Positions 54,396 through 59,493 of a stretch of 59,493 nucleotides of DNA are shown here, piece after piece. Numbering within the stretch: the stretch's first letter is position 1; the number at the start of each line of letters is the position of its first letter. The translations under genes were made by a program, and so were the position numbers. The notes beneath the pieces are model-generated. The model ran no database searches, had not been told where the DNA came from, and was given only the letters and a program-made list of their open reading frames with translations. Origin of the DNA: CAYULW01 sp964445815 (GTDB lineage Bacteria > Bacteroidota > Bacteroidia > Flavobacteriales_E > Vicingaceae); assembly GCA_964445815.1 (NCBI GenBank), contig CAYULW010000012.1, forward strand, positions 1 through 59,493. The letters run 5' to 3'.

Positions 54396-55046
54396 TTATT
54401 CTTGAGCAGCCTCAGCCGGAGCTTCAGCAGCTTCTCCGCCTTCAGCGCCATCGCCACCTTCTCCATCTTCATCTTCGTCCTCATCTTCTTCATCAACCGC
54501 CACTCTAGACGTTTTGATGGCAATGATTACCGCGTTAGGTGCGTTAAGGAACTCAACGTTTTCTATGGTTAGATCACGTACTTTAATGTCCTGACCAATT
54601 CTCAATTTGGTAATGTCGATGCTGATTTCTTCAGGCATATCCTTAGGCAATGCCTTACAGATCAGCTTTCTTAGTTTCTCTCTACGCTTTCCACCATTCA
54701 GCACACCTCTTGAAATTCCTGTAAATACAACAGGAACACCCATACTGATTGGCTTTCCTTCTACCACTTCGATAAAATCGATGTGAATGGGTTTATCACT
54801 TACCGGATGAAACTGCACATCTTTGATGGCCGCTTTTATGGTTTTGTCTTCAAAAGTTAAGTCAATGAAAAACACCTCAGGCGTATTGATGAGCTTTTCA
54901 AAGGACACTTCATCTACGTGAAAATTAACATTTTCTGTGTTCCCATATACAACTGCAGGAACTCTACCCTCCTTTCTGAGTGCTTTAAGTGCAGACTTAT
55001 TGCGCACTTCACTTCGGCTAGTAGCTTTTAATTCAACAGATTTCAT
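54396..55046 (-). CDS. rplY: 50S ribosomal protein L25 (Ctc form)
   Basis: A 216-residue L25/TL5/CTC protein that binds 5S rRNA. The N-terminal L25 domain (RNKSALKALRKEGRVPAVVYG) and the C-terminal beta domain (ISIDITKLRIGQDIKVRDL) are both present, so it is the long Ctc form. The C-terminus is very acidic with a Glu/Asp/Gly/Ala-rich tail after about residue 180. It lies between prs and pth, an order common in bacteria. Confidence 0.95.
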   Translation of the reverse strand: MKSVELKATSRSEVRNKSALKALRKEGRVPAVVYGNTENVNFHVDEVSFEKLINTPEVFFIDLTFEDKTIKAAIKDVQFHPVSDKPIHIDFIEVVEGKPISMGVPVVFTGISRGVLNGGKRREKLRKLICKALPKDMPEEISIDITKLRIGQDIKVRDLTIENVEFLNAPNAVIIAIKTSRVAVDEEDEDEDEDGEGGDGAEGGEAAEAPAEAAQE

Positions 55047-55079
55047 TTTGAAATAATTATGATTAAGTATTAATGATTT

Positions 55080-56012
55080 TTAAAAAATAAAATACGAGCT
55101 AATGGACTCGTAGTTGTGAACTTTATAGATCACTTTAGCAAACAGATCTGCCACAGAAACGACTCTGATTTTATCAGATTCCCTTTTCAATGGAATAGTA
55201 TCAGTTACTATCAATTCAGTTAATTCAGATTTTTCAATGCGTTCATAGGCTTCTCCGGATAAAATCGGATGTGTACAAATGGCGCGAACGGATTTAGCAC
55301 CTTTTTCTTTCATGATATTTGCTGCCTTTGTCAAAGTTCCAGCGGTATCTACCATGTCATCAATTAACATAATGTCTTTGCCTTCTACATCTCCAATCAC
55401 AAACATTTTGTCAATCTTATTGGCTTTTTTTCTTTGCTTGTAACAAATGACCACATCACATTCTAAATGCTTCGCATAGGCATAAGCTCTTTTAGATCCT
55501 CCCATGTCAGGTGAGGCCATCGTCAAATTCGGTAAATTCAATGACTTAATGGCTTCTGAAAAGACCGCTGAAGCATACAAATGATCAACCGGTACTTCAA
55601 AGAAACCCTGAATTTGGTCAGCATGTAAATCCATGGTCATGACCCGACTTACTCCTGCTGCTGTCAGCATGTTAGCCACCAACTTTGACCCGATTGGCAC
55701 ACGTGGTTGATCTTTTCTGTCTTGACGTGCAAAACCGAAATAAGGCAATACGGCAATAATCCGTCTTGCAGAAGCCCGCTTCGCGGCATCGATCATCAAC
55801 AACAATTCAAACAGGTTATCAGTTGGCGGAAAAGTAGACTGTATAATAAACACGTCACAACCTCTCACAGACTCTTCAAATGAAGGTTGAAATTCCCCAT
55901 CCGAAAAATAACTTACCGATGACTTGCCAAGTGGTTTGCCAAATGCATCAGCTATTTTTTCTGCCAATACTTTGGTACTTGAACCTGCAAATATTTTTAC
56001 TTCGCTTGTCAT
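55080..56012 (-). CDS. prs: Ribose-phosphate pyrophosphokinase
   Basis: Makes PRPP from ribose 5-phosphate and ATP. The 310-residue protein starting at the ATG at 56012 has the family start MTSEVKIFAGSSTKVLAEKI, the flexible-loop and ATP region PYFGFARQDRKDQPRVPI, the Mg/ribose block DLHADQIQGFF and the PRPP loop IMLIDDMVDTAGTLTKAA. A longer reading adds 10 non-conserved residues. First gene of prs-rplY-pth. Confidence 0.95.
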   Translation of the reverse strand: MTSEVKIFAGSSTKVLAEKIADAFGKPLGKSSVSYFSDGEFQPSFEESVRGCDVFIIQSTFPPTDNLFELLLMIDAAKRASARRIIAVLPYFGFARQDRKDQPRVPIGSKLVANMLTAAGVSRVMTMDLHADQIQGFFEVPVDHLYASAVFSEAIKSLNLPNLTMASPDMGGSKRAYAYAKHLECDVVICYKQRKKANKIDKMFVIGDVEGKDIMLIDDMVDTAGTLTKAANIMKEKGAKSVRAICTHPILSGEAYERIEKSELTELIVTDTIPLKRESDKIRVVSVADLFAKVIYKVHNYESISSYFIF

Positions 56013-56110
56013 CTGATTAAGCCTAATTTTAAAGGGCCGCAAATTTAGACATTAAATGCATGTAGGCAAAGAAAATTAGATACATACAAGAATTATTTTT
56101 AGCAAAGGGT

Positions 56111-57811
56111 TCAGAGATTCAAATGGAATGAATACTTTCGCATTCCCAATTCCTTAAATGCCCAGGTGGCGGAATTGGTAGACGCGTTGGTCTCAAACAC
56201 CAATGCCTTCGGGCGTGCCGGTTCGACTCCGGCCCTGGGTACTAAACGGGAATAATCTGAATTTTCAGTTTTATTCCCGTTTTTTTTATGCTTGTTTTTT
56301 ACTGATAATGAAGGGATTACGCTGAAAATTGAATTTATTCTTGTGGTTCGATAATCGTCATTTTTGAAGTCATACAGAATCCCGTCCGGAAACACCATTT
56401 TTTGAATACTTCTCTTTACCTCTAAATCGCCAGAATCCCACAATTCAGGGAGTTTTAGGGAATATTTCAATGATAAATCAATGGCTTTTTCAAGGTTCGA
56501 TAAATTAAAACCATTGCTATACAAACTTTCCTCAATTTCGTACTTCTCGGCTTCTAGCTTTTGCTTGAACTTCTCGTATTGACCTTGTGAGATTTCCTCA
56601 AAAACGTATCGCTCTTCCAATCTTTCTAGCTTGGTTGCAAGTTCTAATATTTGTTTTTGCTGAACTGCGGTCTCTTGAATTTTTGCTTCATGTTCAGCCT
56701 TGAAAGTGTAATACATGATCTCCTTCATCGGGGCGATGTATTTCTTATCTTGAATTTGATAGTTCTTCAAAAGGTCTGTGAACTTCTCGTGCATCACTTT
56801 GGCACTTCTATTTTCTTTTGCTCCGATTCGGTTGTTCTTGTAATAGTATAAACCTTTCTTTCTAACCAAATAGCCTGTGTAAGGTGTGTCACAATCTGCT
56901 GAACGAACGAATTGCTTTAAAGGAAGGTGTTCGCAATCTGCATTGCGTTTCTCTCCGTATCCACGCTTGTTTAATAGTTTGTGAATCTTCAGGAATATTT
57001 CTTTTGATACTAAGCCCTCATGTTTTCCTTCTACTACTTCTCCGGGGATGTGAGAGCTTACTACTAAACCACAATAGAATGGGTTTCTAAAAAGGTCGCT
57101 CAATTTCTTGGCTGTTACCTTTAATCCCTTCTTAGCTAATCGGTCGGAGATTTCATTGTGGGTTATGTCTTCGTTTGCCTTCCATATAAATGCATGTCTC
57201 AATAATTCTCCGTCTTCATTGATTACAATGTCCTGTTCTTTTCCTTTACCCGGATTAAGATTGGTGTAGCCAAATGGAATAGTTCCGATCCAATATCCTT
57301 TTCGAAGTTTCTCACGCATTCCTGATACCGACTTGTCTCTTCTCAATTCATTATCGAATTGACTAAACATGTAGTACAGGTTTTGTTGAAAGGATCCTGC
57401 TGCGGTCATGGCATCCACTTCCTGAGTAGCTGAAAGTGTTACAATTCCCTGCTGCTTTAATGTATCACTGATATAAGCTCCGTTTGCTCCAGTTCTTGAA
57501 AATCTATCGTAAGAATATACGATGATGTATGAAATGTCTTTTCTTCTTTTAACGAAAGTCAGCATCTTCTGAAATTGCTTTCTTTCATCGCTTTTGGCAG
57601 ATTCGTAGGTTCCACCGAAATACTCTATTACTTCAATATTTTTCCGCTTTGCGAATTCTAAACAATACTTCTTTTGAGTTTCTAAACTGGCATTGTTTTC
57701 AGCTTGTTCTTTGGTCGATACCCTTGTGTAGATTACTGCTTTTCCATCAGTATTTATCGACTGCCCTTTTGATTGCTTCGCAAATGGCTTAAAAATATCA
57801 AGGTTCTTCAT
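56111..57811 (-). CDS. Large serine recombinase, C-terminus encoded by antisense tRNA-Leu
   Basis: A 566-residue large serine recombinase. The resolvase domain holds the nucleophile Ser32 in YTRVSTKEQ and the YDRFSRTGANGAYI block. The recombinase domain follows (GYWIGTIPFGYTNL, FRNPFYCGLVV), then a long coiled coil (about residues 375-440). The zinc-ribbon region keeps only some cysteines (ADCDTPYTGYLV, YYYKNNRIGAKENRSA). Residues about 508-523 come from the tRNA-Leu terminator, about 524-551 from antisense tRNA-Leu (RAGVEPARPK is a familiar tRNA read-through), and the last 15 from host DNA. It probably catalyses insertion and excision at this tRNA. The protein end is therefore set by the target. 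Confidence 0.9.
   Translation of the reverse strand: MKNLDIFKPFAKQSKGQSINTDGKAVIYTRVSTKEQAENNASLETQKKYCLEFAKRKNIEVIEYFGGTYESAKSDERKQFQKMLTFVKRRKDISYIIVYSYDRFSRTGANGAYISDTLKQQGIVTLSATQEVDAMTAAGSFQQNLYYMFSQFDNELRRDKSVSGMREKLRKGYWIGTIPFGYTNLNPGKGKEQDIVINEDGELLRHAFIWKANEDITHNEISDRLAKKGLKVTAKKLSDLFRNPFYCGLVVSSHIPGEVVEGKHEGLVSKEIFLKIHKLLNKRGYGEKRNADCEHLPLKQFVRSADCDTPYTGYLVRKKGLYYYKNNRIGAKENRSAKVMHEKFTDLLKNYQIQDKKYIAPMKEIMYYTFKAEHEAKIQETAVQQKQILELATKLERLEERYVFEEISQGQYEKFKQKLEAEKYEIEESLYSNGFNLSNLEKAIDLSLKYSLKLPELWDSGDLEVKRSIQKMVFPDGILYDFKNDDYRTTRINSIFSVIPSLSVKNKHKKNGNKTENSDYSRLVPRAGVEPARPKALVFETNASTNSATWAFKELGMRKYSFHLNL
56160..56241 (+). tRNA. tRNA-Leu (anticodon CAA), integration target
   Basis: An 82-base class II tRNA. 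Acceptor GCCCAGG pairs with CCTGGGT (one G-U), and the anticodon stem-loop TTGGT-CTCAAAC-ACCAA gives anticodon CAA. The variable arm TGCCTTCGGGCG is long, and the T-arm is CCGGTTCGACTCCGG. CCA is not encoded. A possible -7 box TACTTTCG (one mismatch) is at 56133-56140. The serine recombinase gene reads through it on the opposite strand. Confidence 0.97.
56244..56287 (+). terminator. Terminator of tRNA-Leu
   Basis: The 12-base perfect stem AAACGGGAATAA / TTATTCCCGTTT encloses an inner CTGA/TCAG hairpin and is followed by a T-run. It also lies within the 3' part of the recombinase reading frame (about residues 508-523). Confidence 0.88.
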
Positions 57812-57941
57812 AATCTTCTTTTTTCGATATATGTTTTACAATGATTCCACAAAAACACTCTAAAGTTTCAATTACATGTTTTGCTTCATCTTCCTTTATT
57901 TCTTCAAATCCCGGAAAAGCTCTAAGTCTCTCCGGTGTCAT
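57798..57941 (-). CDS. Small acidic protein, 47 residues, upstream of the recombinase
   Basis: Starts MTPERLRAFPGFE and is rich in Glu, with an amphipathic helix at about residues 12-35. A longer start at 58004 would overlap the 44-residue ORF, so the ATG at 57941 is chosen; it leaves an 11-base gap after that ORF. It overlaps the recombinase start by 14 bases, which suggests coupling. I recall similar short proteins next to Bacteroidota recombinases, but the function is not known. Confidence 0.6.
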   Translation of the reverse strand: MTPERLRAFPGFEEIKEDEAKHVIETLECFCGIIVKHISKKEDYEEP

Positions 57942-57952
57942 TTTTTCTGCTT

Positions 57953-58087
57953 TTAGAATTTTTCGATACGTTTCCGCATGAGATCCATTTTCTCTCGTTT
58001 GCATTTTCCTTCACTTCGCCAATCCCTCAAATCTTTTGATAAGACCAGTGTTTGTGATGTTGCCTGAATATTTCTCAAAGCTTTCAT
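57953..58087 (-). CDS. Small basic ORF, 44 residues, ATGA overlap
   Basis: Starts MKALRNIQATSQTLVLSKDL and ends RIEKF. It is strongly basic towards the C-terminus. Its ATG overlaps the TGA of the upstream 220-residue gene as ATGA, a classic sign of translational coupling. It was too short for routine ORF calling. No family is recognised; a DNA-binding or excision-factor role is possible from size and charge only. Confidence 0.5.
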   Translation of the reverse strand: MKALRNIQATSQTLVLSKDLRDWRSEGKCKREKMDLMRKRIEKF

Positions 58088-58746
58088 AACTTTTGTTTTA
58101 CAACTCTATTAATATGTACCGCCTTACCGTCTTCCTGGTTGATGGAAATACTTTGGAAGGCAGCATCTCTCATTATGTCAATTACCCTTTTGTCAATAGG
58201 CATTTTCTCTTCGCATTCCACTCTATCAAGCTGACCTTTGCGTTTGATTACTTTAACACTGTGGTAGTTCTTGTTTTGTATAAAATCCAAAGCTTTAGAT
58301 TCCTTTTGTTCAATGGCTATCAGATTCAATTCCTTTGCCCAAAGGTATATTCCCGGAAAAACCTCCTTTATTAATTCTGCAAGATGGATTACAAAACAGC
58401 CTATTCCATGTAAACTTTCAATCAGCTTTCCACTCTTATCAAATGTGATAAGGATGGATTTTTCACTCACCAACACATCCAACACACGGCTTTCTAAATA
58501 ACTAAGCCATATACCATTTCTGTTAGTTTGTTCGTTAAGCGATGACGATAATTTTTGAATGGCAGTTTGATTCAAATTAAAATCGGATGCCTGAAATAGA
58601 ATTGCTTCATTAATACCATCAATAAATGAAAGGCTTGCATTTTGATCAGAAGACAATAAAACACAGTCCACCTTTTTGTTTCGCAAACAAAAAAGCAGTT
58701 GCTCCAATGGAGATTGACCAGTTGCTATGTGATTATTGCTCTTCAT
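58084..58746 (-). CDS. Island protein of unknown function, 220 residues
   Basis: No family is recognised with confidence. The ATG at 58746 leaves a 4-base gap after the regulator gene; a longer reading would overlap it. The N-terminal three quarters are a mixed alpha/beta region (LEQLLFCLRNKKVDCVLLSS, ILITFDKSGKLIESLHGIGCFVIHLAELIKEVFPGIYLW). The last 45 residues (RVIDIMRDAAFQSISINQED, then GKAVHINRVVKQKL) loosely resemble the short YezD/DUF2292-type beta unit. It could be a regulator or DNA-associated protein, but that is guesswork. Confidence 0.65.
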   Translation of the reverse strand: MKSNNHIATGQSPLEQLLFCLRNKKVDCVLLSSDQNASLSFIDGINEAILFQASDFNLNQTAIQKLSSSLNEQTNRNGIWLSYLESRVLDVLVSEKSILITFDKSGKLIESLHGIGCFVIHLAELIKEVFPGIYLWAKELNLIAIEQKESKALDFIQNKNYHSVKVIKRKGQLDRVECEEKMPIDKRVIDIMRDAAFQSISINQEDGKAVHINRVVKQKL

Positions 58747-58750
58747 AATC

Positions 58751-59356
58751 CTACTTCTTCTTTTTGTAAACTTCAATCAGTTCGCATTGTGCCTGATACA
58801 AACGCTCGTCTTTCTCTTTGATTTGAGCATGTGCGTCATTGAGCTGTGAAGTCATGTTTGCGATTATTTTTTTTAATTCGCTGACTTCGTCCTTGAATTT
58901 GCTGTTTTCCTTTTCTAGCAGCTCATACTTGGTTTGCAACTGTCTGATATGTTCTCTTAACTCCGGTGGAGCTTGATTGATTAGCTTCTCTACATTGTAG
59001 AAGTCTCCATGAACAACTCCGTCATTTTTGGAAACATTCTTACCAACCATCACATCCTGATTATCCCCTGAAATTGTTGGATTAATGTTCAGCTCACTGT
59101 ATTCGATTGGCTCCTTTTGATTCTCAAACTTTAGAAAATAGTTTGCATTCAGGTCGAAATCGTTTACAATTTTAGTTAACTGCGTGAGTGAGGCATTTCT
59201 ATTTCCTGACTTAATTTGAGAGAATACTGTGGGATTCTCTTCCATTTTAGCAGAAAATTCACGCTGATTTTTTAGCGTATGCACTCGCATAAGATGTTCT
59301 ATTGCAGACACATATCGCTCATTCAGCATCTCTCTGGTAATTTCTTTATCAACCAT
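58751..59356 (-). CDS. HTH transcription regulator with C-terminal coiled coil
   Basis: A 201-residue protein. Residues about 14-75 look like an XRE-type helix-turn-helix (NQREFSAKMEENPTVFSQIKSGNRNASLTQLTKIVNDFDLNANYFL). A linker with a short NINPTISGDNQDV stretch follows, then a coiled coil from about residue 130 to 198 for oligomerisation. It is the first gene of the minus-strand island operon and faces a divergent promoter with repeated GTTTAC words, as expected for an immunity-type repressor that controls both directions. That role is inferred. Confidence 0.82.
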   Translation of the reverse strand: MVDKEITREMLNERYVSAIEHLMRVHTLKNQREFSAKMEENPTVFSQIKSGNRNASLTQLTKIVNDFDLNANYFLKFENQKEPIEYSELNINPTISGDNQDVMVGKNVSKNDGVVHGDFYNVEKLINQAPPELREHIRQLQTKYELLEKENSKFKDEVSELKKIIANMTSQLNDAHAQIKEKDERLYQAQCELIEVYKKKK

Positions 59357-59357
59357 A

Positions 59358-59480
59358 GTTTACCATTTTTATCAATTTAATTTGTATTAGTTTACTATTT
59401 TAGTATATCTTTGTCGCAAATATATGTAATAATATTTATTTAAGGTAAACAAATTTACAAAATATTTACAACATGTTTAC
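59358..59480. promoter_or_regulatory. Divergent promoter/operator region with GTTTAC words
   Basis: Plus strand: TTTG (59381-59384), 21 bases, TATCTTTG (59406-59413), a good promoter for the rightward gene. GTTTAC occurs at 59358-59363, 59390-59395 and 59475-59480, and its complement GTAAAC at 59445-59450, with further ATTTAC copies between. These repeats flank both start codons and are candidate sites for the HTH regulator. Confidence 0.55.
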
Positions 59481-59493
59481 ACGAGAAGAAATA
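59473..59493 (+). CDS. Start of a gene running off the window
   Basis: The last 21 bases read ATG and six sense codons (MFTREEI), downstream of the divergent promoter and opposite the regulator. Probably the first rightward gene of the island. Too little is present to name it. Confidence 0.45.

Larger units (their letters stand above)
56242..59493. mobile_element. Left end of an integrative element inserted at tRNA-Leu(CAA)
   Basis: Immediately 3' of tRNA-Leu lies a serine recombinase whose reading frame runs into the tRNA, then a packed minus-strand operon of small and unknown genes ending with an HTH regulator, then a divergent promoter. This is the layout of an integrated island with its recombination and control module next to the target tRNA. 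The far end and its attachment repeat are outside the window. The exact left boundary, either at the tRNA 3' end or just past the terminator, cannot be fixed without the empty site. Confidence 0.8.

Noticed and set aside
57942..58004. Longer 68-residue reading of the small ORF before the recombinase
   Set aside because: It overlaps the coupled 44-residue ORF by about 50 bases; the ATG at 57941 fits the spacing better.
1..59493. CRISPR arrays, rRNA operons, riboswitches
   Set aside because: No regularly spaced repeats, no rRNA signatures and no recognisable riboswitch cores were seen by eye on either strand.

Overview
The window looks like the chromosome of a member of Bacteroidota, most likely a free-living, aerobic Flavobacteriales-type bacterium. 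It is visibly AT-rich. Many genes are preceded by the Bacteroidota promoter box TAnnTTTG rather than a Shine-Dalgarno site. Family-level signs agree: a lipoprotein-type LptC, a single-chain GlyRS, the long Bacteroidota form of IspG, a three-gene SdhCAB with one large cytochrome subunit, an HU-SPOR membrane protein, a type IX secretion C-terminal sorting domain, and many lipoproteins and outer-membrane barrels. The genus cannot be named from the sequence alone.

Layout. 1-363: tRNA-Ser(GGA) with a partial direct copy of its 3' end at the window edge. 364-9517: housekeeping genes (ansA, tatD, a family 9 glycosyltransferase, a thioesterase, kdsB with an HU-SPOR gene, dprA, gdhA, kbl). 9593-17200: a minus-strand envelope cluster running coaX, outer-membrane protein, TPR protein, lptC, small membrane protein, CNNM/CorC-like protein, PpiD-like chaperone. 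17282-24335: a more variable stretch. It starts at tRNA-Phe, holds possible decayed copies of tRNA 3' ends, an orphan lipoprotein, a BspA-like T9SS cargo protein, the relic of an SGNH hydrolase, and a serine hydrolase divergent from a LytS/LytTR two-component pair. 24368-27685: divergent oxyR-katG with a 23-bp perfect palindrome between them; KatG carries a lipoprotein signal. 27762-42068: an ACE-like peptidase, an Ig-like lipoprotein, free-methionine sulfoxide reductase, comF, a coiled-coil membrane protein, a very large outer-membrane protein, xth, an OmpA lipoprotein, glyS and a lipoprotein/barrel pair. 42391-56012: DUF3109, ispG, an alpha/beta hydrolase, pepP, sdhCAB, a methionine-type aminotransferase, an arsM-like methyltransferase, an omega-amidase-like nitrilase, and prs-rplY-pth.

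56160-59493: the left end of an integrative element at tRNA-Leu(CAA). A serine recombinase gene reads from the element into the tRNA, so its annotated C-terminus is antisense tRNA. Upstream of it, in one tightly packed operon, lie a 47-residue ORF, a 44-residue ORF with an ATGA overlap, an unrecognised 220-residue protein and an HTH/coiled-coil regulator. Divergent from the regulator is a promoter region with repeated GTTTAC words and the first codons of a gene that leaves the window.

How the genes work together: envelope biogenesis (KdsB, LptC, glycosyltransferase, PpiD, OmpA), peroxide defence (OxyR, KatG, MsrC), central carbon and nitrogen metabolism (GdhA, Kbl, SdhCAB, AnsA), and translation (Pth, L25, GlyRS, tRNAs). 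The least explained parts are the tRNA-Leu element and the tRNA-Phe-flanked accessory stretch. All functional calls come from reading motifs; no database search was run.
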